The position numbers were made by a program, and so were the translations under genes. The notes under the pieces are model-generated. The model did no database searches. It had not been told where the DNA came from and saw only the letters and a list, made by a program, of their open reading frames with translations. A stretch of DNA of 64,000 nt, taken from Flavobacteriales bacterium. Its GTDB lineage: Bacteria; Bacteroidota; Bacteroidia; Flavobacteriales_D; Crocinitomicaceae. Location: positions 19,605 to 83,604 of the forward strand of contig CANFRV010000018.1 of NCBI GenBank assembly GCA_947449575.1. The letters run 5' to 3'. Below, piece by piece: positions 42,335 to 49,705 of the stretch; positions within the stretch are counted from its first letter, which is position 1; each line of letters begins with the position of its first letter.

Positions 42335-43021
42335 ATGAAAAAGTTCCTTACCATCTTAATCATCGCAGTTCAATTTGGCGTTATCGCTCAAGAAGCGAAT
42401 GATATTCTGAGTAAAGTTGTAACGAAGCTGAATACAGTGAACGATTACACGGTGACTGCTACTGTGAAAGCAAACATTCCTATGATTAAAATCTTACCTT
42501 CTAAAGCGACTATCTATTTCAAGCAGAAAGATAAGTTCAAAGTAATTTCGAAGGGAATTGTCATCCTACCCAAGCAAGGATTCACAGAAATCAATACATT
42601 CCTAGCGAACAAGAAATCCTACTTAGCTGTTGCTGGAGACACGGCCAAAATTGGTGGCGTCCTAACAAAATTAATCACCGTCATTCCAAGTGGTGAAAGC
42701 AGTGAAATTATACTTGCAAAATTATGGGTCGACACAAAACGCTCGGTAATAATGAAATCGCAAATCACCACCAAAAGCAACGGTTCGGTCACCACGACCT
42801 ATATGTATGGCGACAACGTGACGTATGGTTTACCGAGTCAACTGGTTTTCGAGATTGACGTGAAAGCCTTCAAACTTCCGAAAAGTATTGCCTCCGATAT
42901 CAATAAAACAACAACGGAAAAGAAAACCAAACCGAACAACAAAGGGGTGATTACCATAACGTTGACGGATTACAAAGTCAATACTGGCTTGACGGATGCG
43001 ATTTTTACGAAAAAGAAATAG
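42335..43021 (+). CDS. LolA-like periplasmic protein
   Basis: A 228-residue exported protein. The signal peptide ends in VIAQE. The mature part has the beta-rich LolA/LppX-like layout: ANDILSKVVTKLNTVNDYTV, followed by alternating strands, FVEIN-type turns (GFTEINTF) and a final ITITLTDYKVNTGL. It starts one base after the permease stop. Proteins of this fold bind lipids or lipoproteins in the periplasm; a role in the transfer of the exporter's cargo is plausible. Not LolA itself by position. Confidence 0.7.
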   Translation: MKKFLTILIIAVQFGVIAQEANDILSKVVTKLNTVNDYTVTATVKANIPMIKILPSKATIYFKQKDKFKVISKGIVILPKQGFTEINTFLANKKSYLAVAGDTAKIGGVLTKLITVIPSGESSEIILAKLWVDTKRSVIMKSQITTKSNGSVTTTYMYGDNVTYGLPSQLVFEIDVKAFKLPKSIASDINKTTTEKKTKPNNKGVITITLTDYKVNTGLTDAIFTKKK

Positions 43022-43030
43022 GACGTATTA

Positions 43031-43195
43031 TTAGCTGACATTGAAGGGTCTCAGCAGCGGAGATGGGGCTCCCACTTTTTTACATACTTCAACAAATGGA
43101 TTGGCTAGTTCTGCCCAACTATGATCCGATAAATTGAAACTTCCCCAATGCACGCGGATTCGAAAATTATTGTTCAACAGAATTAACCAACCATT
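43031..43195 (-). pseudogene. C-terminal remnant of an MBL-fold metallohydrolase
   Basis: On the minus strand 54 codons read NGWLILLNNNFRIRVHWGSFNLSDHSW and end with LLRPFNVS. The stretch VHWGSFNLSDHSW matches the well-known HWG.F.L..H.W of NAPE-PLD/UlaG-type metallo-beta-lactamase fold hydrolases. An in-frame stop lies just upstream and no start codon is present, so only the last part of the gene is left. Confidence 0.55.
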
Positions 43196-43269
43196 TTAGA
43201 AAAAACAGCATCAAAAATACCTACGTAACAAAAATTATGATGCACGTTATTTTTAAAAAAGGGTAGATA

Positions 43270-44061
43270 ATGAAATTGCTAAATTACGTTCAAAATCGAA
43301 TCATTAAAAAGTTAACGCCCGCAGTTAAATATATTGTGTTGATTAATTGTGTGGTTGCAATCATAACTTATATTTTCTATCTAGTTACGGGAATTGAACT
43401 GCAATATATATTCAGTATTTACCCCACGTATTCTGAACACTTTCATTTTTATCAATTGTTCACTTTTATGTTTGTTCATTCTTCGCATCCTGCGCATATA
43501 ATTTTTAACGTGTTGTTTTTATTGATTTTCTCTCCGTTTATGGAATTAAAAGTAGGATTTCGCAACTTTATAATAAGTTATTTTCTCTGTGCCTGGATTG
43601 GATTTCTTTTTATAAATCACTCTTATTACCTTAATAAAGAGACCGTTGAAAAGAGAATTAAATTAACGGGTATCAACCCAAACACGATTCAATTGAACAA
43701 GAAACACCAAGTAGCAAGTAATTATTTCGAAAAGTTGACGCCACAACAGCAAGTAGCAGTAGAAGAATACAATTGGGTTACCTCAAAATCGAATGGAGCT
43801 TCAGGCGCGTTGTTTGGAATAATTATATTCTATGTCGTCCTCAATATTTTAAATTACAGAAAAGCCCTTTTTCTCGCCTTAGGCTTCTATCTTTTTTACA
43901 ATAACCTCACTGACTTCTTGACCCCCAGTCCTTTAATCAATGGTTCTTGTTTGGCTCACTTCGGAGGGATGGTAGGAGGTTTGTTGATTCTTGGTTTCTA
44001 TTTCATTTTTACGGTTAAAAAGAATAGCCGTGAATCTAGTACTGCTCAATCTTTTCAGTAA
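43270..44061 (+). CDS. Rhomboid family intramembrane serine protease
   Basis: A 263-residue membrane protein with six segments. The rhomboid catalytic pair is visible: Ser 178 in GASGALFG and His 230 in CLAHFGGMVGG. LFTFMFVHSSHPAHIIFNVL is the conserved loop/TM2 region. A long soluble insert (about 120-170) separates two of the segments. Substrates unknown. It is a single gene just left of element C. Confidence 0.92.
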   Translation: MKLLNYVQNRIIKKLTPAVKYIVLINCVVAIITYIFYLVTGIELQYIFSIYPTYSEHFHFYQLFTFMFVHSSHPAHIIFNVLFLLIFSPFMELKVGFRNFIISYFLCAWIGFLFINHSYYLNKETVEKRIKLTGINPNTIQLNKKHQVASNYFEKLTPQQQVAVEEYNWVTSKSNGASGALFGIIIFYVVLNILNYRKALFLALGFYLFYNNLTDFLTPSPLINGSCLAHFGGMVGGLLILGFYFIFTVKKNSRESSTAQSFQ

Positions 44062-44090
44062 GATAGAATTTAGGAAGATTGGGGAAATTC

Positions 44091-44106
44091 TTACTTCCCA
44101 ATACAA
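44091..44106 (+). repeat. 16-bp direct repeat, left end of element C (attL core)
   Basis: TTACTTCCCAATACAA, identical to 49690-49705, where it includes the stop and last codons of mnmE. The bases on either side differ between the two copies. Confidence 0.8.
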
Positions 44107-44167
44107 TATCCTATACCACCTCTGAACCCCTTGATTTCATTGGGTTGTAGAAGTGCTATTTTGTGCG

Positions 44168-44184
44168 TGTGCCACTAATGTGTC
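44168..44184 (+). repeat. 17-bp terminal inverted repeat of element C, left copy
   Basis: TGTGCCACTAATGTGTC; the exact reverse complement stands at 49522-49538 near the other end, just before the integrase start. Probable arm-type integrase sites. Confidence 0.65.
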
Positions 44185-44252
44185 GTGTAATGAAAGTAGA
44201 TATTAAAGGGGTATTTAGGAAGATTTTAGCGTGTTGATAAGTTTAAGATGAA

Positions 44253-44324
44253 TAACGTTCTACGTGTAGGCGATGGTTCCTTGCGCTGCGCCTGCAGCAA
44301 GGCAATTTTGCCTACACGCTGTTA
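44253..44324. other. Long stem-loop at the left of the element C cargo
   Basis: Nested palindromes: TAAC 44253-44256 with GTTA 44321-44324; CGTGTAGGC 44263-44271 with GCCTACACG 44310-44318; CCTTGC 44279-44284 with GCAAGG 44297-44302. Outer TAAC/GTTA boxes with an inner imperfect hairpin are reminiscent of integron attC sites. The stop codon of the cargo gene (44337) is 12 bases away. Confidence 0.5.
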
Positions 44325-44336
44325 GGGTATCGTTGT

Positions 44337-46535
44337 TTAGAATGATCTAATCGCTCTTACATAAGCTATCCTATCTTTAGGCTTATCTCTCTCGGTAAAA
44401 CCACTGTAAAATAAAGCACGATCTCCATCAATTTCGCTACTAGACCAATAAGAAGGTCCTTCTTCAAATAAGCCATTTTTACCCTTTTTTGGAATGTGTT
44501 TTATATATCCTTTTTCAAAAATCATTTTTAATTCTAAAATACTCGGTAAATACCAATCTTTATATCCATTGTGACTCCACTCTGTACATAATCTAGCTGC
44601 GGTTGGAGCTGGTTTTTTACTAAAAAAACCAGAGTTCCAACTAGCTTTGTCAACTATTAATTGAGTGTTATTTTTGCCACTGCCAAATTTTTCACTTGTG
44701 CCAATTCTTCCTGCTCCACCCCAATTTGCATGGCCTTTCATTGTTATTGTAGTTTTTCCTAACTGATGGTGATTTACGACCATGTTATATTCTTGAGCTT
44801 CTGAAATATCATGTTCGGCGACCACTAGACCATTTTTGCCATTTTGGTCAATAAAAAAAACTATACCACCTGCAAATTTTACACCTAATTTTAATTTGTC
44901 TTTCTCAATGATTGACTGAATCTCGATGAATTTATTTTTAATATGGGAAAATTCCGACGAATTAAGACACGTTAACTTTTTTAGCTCGGTTATTATTTCT
45001 TGAATTTCAATTTCTGATAAGTTGCAAAATTTTGTTTTTTGAATTTCAATTATAGTCTCCTCTATAATTAAAATTTGTTTCTTAAAATCACGCTCTTTTG
45101 TTTCAATTAAGCCTTCATGAAATAAATCAGATTTAAAGTCTATCCTTATATCTTCACTAATTTTATTCAAATGAATGATTGCATCTTCAATATTAACATT
45201 CTTAAGTTCTGTAAGTGAATTAATTAAATATTTTCGTTTTGATTCATTAAAAGTCCTATATTGATTTCTGTCAATTAATCTATTAATTTGCACATCTATT
45301 TGAGCGAATAATTCTTTAGTTTTGTTCTCTACACTAATCAATTCTTCCCTTTTGTTGTTTAGGTCTAAAAGTTTTTTTGAATACAATAATTCAATCTTTA
45401 GATTTTCTAGATCAGATGCTATTTCCGAAGAGACTTTTGATTTTATTTTTTTTGCAAATCCAATTATGTTTTCTATTTCAATATTTATTCTATTATTTTT
45501 TTCCTGAAGTAAGCTGGCAACTTGAGGCTCTCCAGCAATATCAAGATCAGATAATTGAACAATTGCATCAAAAAAGTGAGGGTTTAATTCAATTGCTTGA
45601 TCTAAATTTTCTAAAGCTTCAGTAACATTACCATTGCGAAATTGGTATTTAGAAAGCAAGAATTGATTTTTGGGCTCTGGGTTATACCTAAAGGCTTTAT
45701 TTTGATTTAAAGTCGCCTCATTAAAGTCGCCGAGAACATAAGCTGCAAAAGCAGCTTTTTCAAAAGAGTCCGCGGTTAACAATTTAAGTTTTTCAATAGA
45801 ATTATTTACCTCAGAATTTGGAGAATTAAAATTAGTTATCAAAACATTCACTAATCTTACTGCTTTTGGATCACTTTCTACACTTGAATATTTAGCAGCT
45901 TTCTTAAAATACTCTAAAGCTTTTTCTGGATTGATATATTTATCAGCATATAGGTATATACAACCAATTCTATGTAACACGAAATAATCTTGCTTCATTA
46001 AAGCTTCCGCCTTTAGTAATTCTTCGAGAGCATCAGCAAATAAATCAGAGTCATTTTGAGCATTAACAAAAAATTTCAAGCCTAATTCTATACAGTGTTG
46101 CCTTTCTTTTTCACTGTCAGGAACTCTGAGTAGTTCTGAAATGTTTTGAAGGAGTAAATTGCTGATTTTTTGTTGTTCAATTTGTATATCGATTTTCCTA
46201 TTAATGAAAGTTAAACTATCATTTGTTTTCGAAAATATGTCTTCTATTTGAGCACCTAAATTATTTATTGCGTTTACAGTTTGTTTTGTGCTTTCAATAG
46301 TTAAGAATGATAAAATATTTAACCCTTTTCCAATATCATCACCAACTTTGTTAATAGCGCTAACCTGTTCTTTAGAAGCTGATTGAATATATTTCCCAAC
46401 AGTATCGGCTCCATATTTAACTAAAGAAATGTCTTTTCTGTAATCTAGGTAACTTTCAATTACACTAGATCCTTCTTTCCATGGGCGCCAGTAATTAAAA
46501 ACGAACGATGGTATTGATGGCGTTATGTTATTCAT
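44337..46535 (-). CDS. TPR protein with C-terminal DUF1566 domain (element C cargo)
   Basis: A 732-residue protein without signal peptide, family not known as a whole. Residues 30-150 are a long amphipathic helical region (VGKYIQSASKEQVSAINKVG, NNLGAQIEDIFSK). Residues 190-330 contain tetratricopeptide repeats (NPEKALEYFKKAAKYSS, AAYVLGDFNEATLNQNKAF, GNVTEALENLDQAIELN). Residues 340-550 are coiled coil. The last 180 are a DUF1566 (C-type-lectin/FGE-like) domain: GGIVFFIDQNGKNGLVVAE, ARLCTEWSHNGYKDWYLPS, PSYWSSSE, YVRAIRSF. Its start overlaps the stop of the upstream gene by four bases, so the two are coupled. A role in defence or sensing is possible but not shown. Confidence 0.65.
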   Translation of the reverse strand: MNNITPSIPSFVFNYWRPWKEGSSVIESYLDYRKDISLVKYGADTVGKYIQSASKEQVSAINKVGDDIGKGLNILSFLTIESTKQTVNAINNLGAQIEDIFSKTNDSLTFINRKIDIQIEQQKISNLLLQNISELLRVPDSEKERQHCIELGLKFFVNAQNDSDLFADALEELLKAEALMKQDYFVLHRIGCIYLYADKYINPEKALEYFKKAAKYSSVESDPKAVRLVNVLITNFNSPNSEVNNSIEKLKLLTADSFEKAAFAAYVLGDFNEATLNQNKAFRYNPEPKNQFLLSKYQFRNGNVTEALENLDQAIELNPHFFDAIVQLSDLDIAGEPQVASLLQEKNNRINIEIENIIGFAKKIKSKVSSEIASDLENLKIELLYSKKLLDLNNKREELISVENKTKELFAQIDVQINRLIDRNQYRTFNESKRKYLINSLTELKNVNIEDAIIHLNKISEDIRIDFKSDLFHEGLIETKERDFKKQILIIEETIIEIQKTKFCNLSEIEIQEIITELKKLTCLNSSEFSHIKNKFIEIQSIIEKDKLKLGVKFAGGIVFFIDQNGKNGLVVAEHDISEAQEYNMVVNHHQLGKTTITMKGHANWGGAGRIGTSEKFGSGKNNTQLIVDKASWNSGFFSKKPAPTAARLCTEWSHNGYKDWYLPSILELKMIFEKGYIKHIPKKGKNGLFEEGPSYWSSSEIDGDRALFYSGFTERDKPKDRIAYVRAIRSF

Positions 46536-47098
46536 TGTTTAATTTTAATAAAAATTTCTGATTCGAATATAATAGGAATTTCACTTGAATATGATTTTCT
46601 AAATTCCTCTTGGTATTTGAAGTAAACTTTGTAATCGGTTATTTTACTCCAAGGAGATTTATGTTTATGCTCTTTAAAAATTCTTTCCTTAATAATTCTA
46701 TCTATTGGGATATGAAAATACTCATAATTCTTTTCGATTCCGGGAATGCCACATTCACCAATTATAAGCCAATATTTTAAAGTCATATTTATCCATTTTT
46801 GTATCTGACCAAATGACAATAATTTCCATTTATTTCTGATTTGAATAGATAGTTCTTTGTGAAATGAATCAAACGCAGCTTGATTTTCAAATCTCTTCAA
46901 AAGTAGCTTTGAAAGCTCTATTTCTAATAAATTAGCAATTTCATTTTTCTTTTTTTCTCTGATAATTTTTGATTCGTTGCCAAGTTCTAAAGTTCTATTA
47001 AAATCTCTGTAGGCTCGTAAAATAGCATTGCGTTTGTGATTGCCATCGTTTCCGAAGTATAAATGAATTAGTGTTTGAAATTTTAAATCTTGTTTCAT
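46532..47098 (-). CDS. Hypothetical protein, partner of the TPR-DUF1566 protein
   Basis: Not recognised. 188 residues from the ATG at 47098 (one at 47116 would add six). The protein is charged and helical (LTLELGNESKIIREKKKNE-like stretches) with a Trp-rich part (RNKWKLLSFGQIQKWINM, SPWSKITDYKVYFKYQ). It is translationally coupled to the TPR-DUF1566 gene by an ATGA-type overlap. It starts 24 to 6 bases from a long palindrome (47122-47176). The pair lies between two stem-loops and forms the cargo of element C. No catalytic motif could be assigned. Confidence 0.55.
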   Translation of the reverse strand: MKQDLKFQTLIHLYFGNDGNHKRNAILRAYRDFNRTLELGNESKIIREKKKNEIANLLEIELSKLLLKRFENQAAFDSFHKELSIQIRNKWKLLSFGQIQKWINMTLKYWLIIGECGIPGIEKNYEYFHIPIDRIIKERIFKEHKHKSPWSKITDYKVYFKYQEEFRKSYSSEIPIIFESEIFIKIKQ

Positions 47099-47121
47099 AT
47101 GTGTTTTAATGAACAATTTAC

Positions 47122-47176
47122 GCTAACTTGTTTGTAAGCGAAACAAATTATCGCTTATCCGCACAAATAAGTTAGC
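47122..47176. other. Long stem-loop at the right of the element C cargo
   Basis: GCTAACTTGTTTGT (47122-47135) pairs with ACAAATAAGTTAGC (47163-47176), 14 bp with one G-T; an inner stem AAGCGA (47136-47141) pairs with TCGCTT (47151-47156). With the stem-loop at 44253-44324 it brackets the two-gene cargo; both end in GTTA/GTTAGC boxes. Confidence 0.5.
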
Positions 47177-47263
47177 TAAGTGATAAAATCTTTCGTTTAA
47201 TTAATTTAAAAACACTAAAATAAATAAAACTAATACATTATCACATTATTTTATAAAATAATT

Positions 47264-47305
47264 ATCCCCGTGAATCTTCGAAGCAAAGCGTTTCATCACG
47301 GGGAT
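47264..47305 (-). terminator. Terminator of the nuclease-like/excisionase-like operon
   Basis: A ten-base stem ATCCCCGTGA (47264-47273) with TCACGGGGAT (47296-47305), extendable by about three pairs, loop of 22. It stands 34 bases after the stop of the gene at 47339 on the minus strand and is followed there by an AT-rich stretch. Confidence 0.6.
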
Positions 47306-47338
47306 TATTGTGTCCTTATCGGGTTACCTTGAGAATCA

Positions 47339-47938
47339 CTAGAGTTCTTCCCAGTTTTCAGGAATATTCACGACAATTATCCCCCTTTCCTTGAGGGCGG
47401 AACTTACTTTCTCGAAGTGTGATCTTGTCCGATTCGATAAATCCCCGACATAAGTAACAATGAGATTATTTTTAAAAATAAGTTCGTAGTAGGAAAGTTG
47501 CCCCAACAATCCATTGAAATGTTGGGAATAGTCTCCTTCCAATTCACGGGTAAGTTTAACCTCTATTCCAACCTGTTTTTTATTCTCTTTCACACATAGG
47601 TCAATGCGCTTTATAAACTCACCTCCAATAGCAAATTCAGAAGAGACATTGTCAAAAGCGAATTCTAAATACCAATGAATCATTTCGTGAACCTCCTTGT
47701 GCTTGTTTGCCGGCCCGGGCATTTCTATTTCTTGCAGAGCGGTTACAACTTGATTTCTCAGAATGAGTTTTTCGTGAATGCGCGGTTTGTGGAAATGATC
47801 CTTGCAATAATCGAAAATACCATTGAATTCAACACAAAATTTTCTACTCATTTGGTCCGCAATAAATTTTCGACCACAATGGGGGCAACATCTTAAAAAT
47901 GGATTGAACGGATCAATCACTAAAGATTCTAAAATCAT
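47339..47938 (-). CDS. Zinc-ribbon protein with PD-(D/E)XK-like nuclease motif
   Basis: A 199-residue protein. An N-terminal zinc finger (CCPHCGRKF, then FCVEF and YCKDH) is followed by a helical part and, at about 130-150, RIDLCV and GIEVKLTREL. An Asp then ExK separated by a short loop is the pattern of PD-(D/E)XK nucleases, so a DNA-cleaving or -binding role is possible. It overlaps the excisionase-like gene upstream by four bases (ATGA). The call is by motif only; family unknown. Confidence 0.5.
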   Translation of the reverse strand: MILESLVIDPFNPFLRCCPHCGRKFIADQMSRKFCVEFNGIFDYCKDHFHKPRIHEKLILRNQVVTALQEIEMPGPANKHKEVHEMIHWYLEFAFDNVSSEFAIGGEFIKRIDLCVKENKKQVGIEVKLTRELEGDYSQHFNGLLGQLSYYELIFKNNLIVTYVGDLSNRTRSHFEKVSSALKERGIIVVNIPENWEEL

Positions 47939-48282
47939 AATTTTTTAGTTAAATGGTTTAAATAATTTTTTGGACGACCTGATGCCAACCAAGTCATTAA
48001 TTCTTTCTTGCTGAAAAGCAAGGGGCGCCCCCGTGTTAAGGAGGGCATTTCAAATCGACTGACTTTCGAATAAATGGTTGACGAACTCAAACCTGTTAAT
48101 TCGGAAGTCTTTTTTAAATCTAGGGTGTCCGAGGAGGTGTCAGCAACTTCGCTGGACCGCTCCTCAAATGCCTTTTTCACGGCCAGTTCTATGAGTGTTG
48201 AAACCATCTTTTTAAGACGGGTTTCAAACTCTCCTATCGAGAACTGCCACATTGGTTTCGAGTAATAATTATCGGAATTCAT
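47935..48282 (-). CDS. Excisionase-like helix-turn-helix protein
   Basis: A 115-residue protein whose C-terminal half is an AlpA/excisionase-type HTH: LDLKKTSELTGLSSSTIYSKV, then the wing with RGRPLLFSKKELMTWLASG. The N-terminus is an amphipathic helix that could dimerise. It lies between the integrase (122 bases upstream) and the nuclease-like gene (overlapping), as expected of a recombination directionality factor of element C. Confidence 0.75.
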   Translation of the reverse strand: MNSDNYYSKPMWQFSIGEFETRLKKMVSTLIELAVKKAFEERSSEVADTSSDTLDLKKTSELTGLSSSTIYSKVSRFEMPSLTRGRPLLFSKKELMTWLASGRPKNYLNHLTKKL

Positions 48283-48404
48283 AATGCAAATTTCGAAACT
48301 TTTTTAATATATCCTACTGATTATTAGATGTTTATTATTGACAAGGTCTGTCAACTTTAATCGATTTTCAGAAGGGGCGGGGCCCTCGTTGTCAATAATA
48401 AATT

Positions 48405-49505
48405 TTAAAGGTTGAGTTTTGGAATAGAATTAACTGCTTCTATTTTCTTTCTATCGACAACTTGCGCATATATTTGGGTGGTGCTGATGGACTTGTGCCC
48501 TAACAGTTTGCTCACCGTAAAAATATCTACGTCGTTTTCCAATAACAAAACTGCATTGGTGTGCCTTGCACAATGGAATGTGATGTGCTTTTTTATCCCT
48601 GTGTCAACCATCCATCGAAATAATGCAACATTGTGATAGGCACTATATTTTAAACCTTTAAAAACACGCTCATTCAAATCTGTTTTTTCAGGTAATAAGG
48701 CAAGTGCTGTTTCGCTAATCGGCAAATATTCTTGTCCGCCCGTCTTTTTCTGTTTAAAGTCAATTTGGTATCCTCTTGATTCAGAATGGCGAATATCTTT
48801 CCAAAGTAGGTTATTTACATCTGACCAGCGCATACCTGTCAGGCATGAAAACAGAAAGGCTTTTTTCAACATCGGATATTTACATTCGGTATTTGCCAAA
48901 GTTTGTAATTCTTCAAATGTCAAATGCTCTCGGTGCGTTTCACCTTGCTTAAACCCTTCTATGTATTCTGCAATATTATCTTTAAGTACTTTCTCTCGGA
49001 AGGCTTGTCCAACGCATGCCTTAAATTTATTAAAATAGGTGTGCCTGCTGTTTTGTAACAAGGGCGTTCCATGTCTAGTTTCGGCTTCAAATTCTAAATA
49101 ATTTCGAAATCTACTAGCCAAATCAAGGTCAACTTCTTGAACCCGAACTATTTTACCAAAACACTTGATAAAGTGTTTTAAACTAGCATCCCAATTTCCA
49201 TAATTGCCTTTTGACTCAAAACGCTCCTGCCCTTTTCGTTCAAAGTAATCCACAAAATTATCTTTGCTATAGTCCTTTCGGCTAATGCCAGCTTTTTTAT
49301 CCTGAAGACCTATTATGGCTTCTGCTCTCTTGCGTTCAGCAAGTTCGATCGTTAATTTGTTTTCTCTTTTTTGGTCAGCATTCATTGGTGAAGTATAAAT
49401 CGAAAGTTCCAAAGACCTTCTTTCTCTTTTACCATTGTTAAATGTATGGAGATACAATGCTGATTTACCTCCTGCTAATTTTCGTTGTTTAATACTTGCT
49501 ATCAT
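48405..49505 (-). CDS. Tyrosine recombinase (integrase) of element C
   Basis: Site-specific recombinase of 366 residues from the ATG at 49505; the frame is open to 49598, but MIASIKQRKLAGGKSALYLH is the usual beginning of this Bacteroidota integrase type. The catalytic residues are all present: Arg in TGMRWSDVNNL, His-x-x-Arg in FHCARHTNAVLL, LGHKSISTT and the Tyr in TQIYAQVV. The start is 185 bases from the mnmE stop, so it lies next to the attachment site. Unlike the element B enzyme, it keeps the first Arg. Multiple TGTGCCAC boxes lie just upstream. Confidence 0.93.
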   Translation of the reverse strand: MIASIKQRKLAGGKSALYLHTFNNGKRERRSLELSIYTSPMNADQKRENKLTIELAERKRAEAIIGLQDKKAGISRKDYSKDNFVDYFERKGQERFESKGNYGNWDASLKHFIKCFGKIVRVQEVDLDLASRFRNYLEFEAETRHGTPLLQNSRHTYFNKFKACVGQAFREKVLKDNIAEYIEGFKQGETHREHLTFEELQTLANTECKYPMLKKAFLFSCLTGMRWSDVNNLLWKDIRHSESRGYQIDFKQKKTGGQEYLPISETALALLPEKTDLNERVFKGLKYSAYHNVALFRWMVDTGIKKHITFHCARHTNAVLLLENDVDIFTVSKLLGHKSISTTQIYAQVVDRKKIEAVNSIPKLNL

Positions 49506-49521
49506 TTTTGAAATTTTTAGT

Positions 49522-49567
49522 GACACATTAGTGGCACACATACCTTTATGTGCCACATTTGTGCCAC
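49522..49567. repeat. Cluster of TGTGCCAC arm-type boxes beside the integrase
   Basis: An inverted copy of the 17-bp end sequence (49522-49538, containing GTGGCACA) is followed by TGTGCCAC at 49549-49556 and 49560-49567, in direct orientation 11 bases apart. They are placed between the integrase start and the mnmE junction, as integrase arm sites are. Confidence 0.65.
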
Positions 49568-49689
49568 AAGGATATCCAAAAATTACAATATAGCACAATT
49601 AACTTTTCAACACAAACAGCCTTTAAAGTGTTGATTATGTTGGATTTGCAAAGAAATTGTTTGTGCTGTTTTGTGTTGTTTTGCGGTGG

Positions 49690-49705
49690 TTACTTCCCAA
49701 TACAA
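49690..49705 (+). repeat. 16-bp direct repeat, right end of element C (attR core)
   Basis: Identical to 44091-44106. It covers the mnmE stop codon and its last codons (CIGK). Integration of element C therefore restores the mnmE reading frame with the same last residues. Confidence 0.8.

Larger units (their letters stand above)
44091..49705. mobile_element. Element C, 5.6-kb integrative element at the 3' end of mnmE
   Basis: Bounded by 16-bp direct repeats that match the last codons of mnmE. It contains an integrase, an excisionase-like HTH gene, a zinc-ribbon/PD-(D/E)XK-like gene and a two-gene cargo, all on the minus strand. The integrase is next to the mnmE side. 17-bp inverted copies of an arm-site-like sequence lie near both ends (44168-44184 and 49522-49538). 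No conjugation gene was seen. Confidence 0.8.

Noticed and set aside
44253..47176. A true integron with attC sites
   Set aside because: R boxes deviate from the consensus and no integron integrase is in the window, so it is kept only as an attC-like observation.
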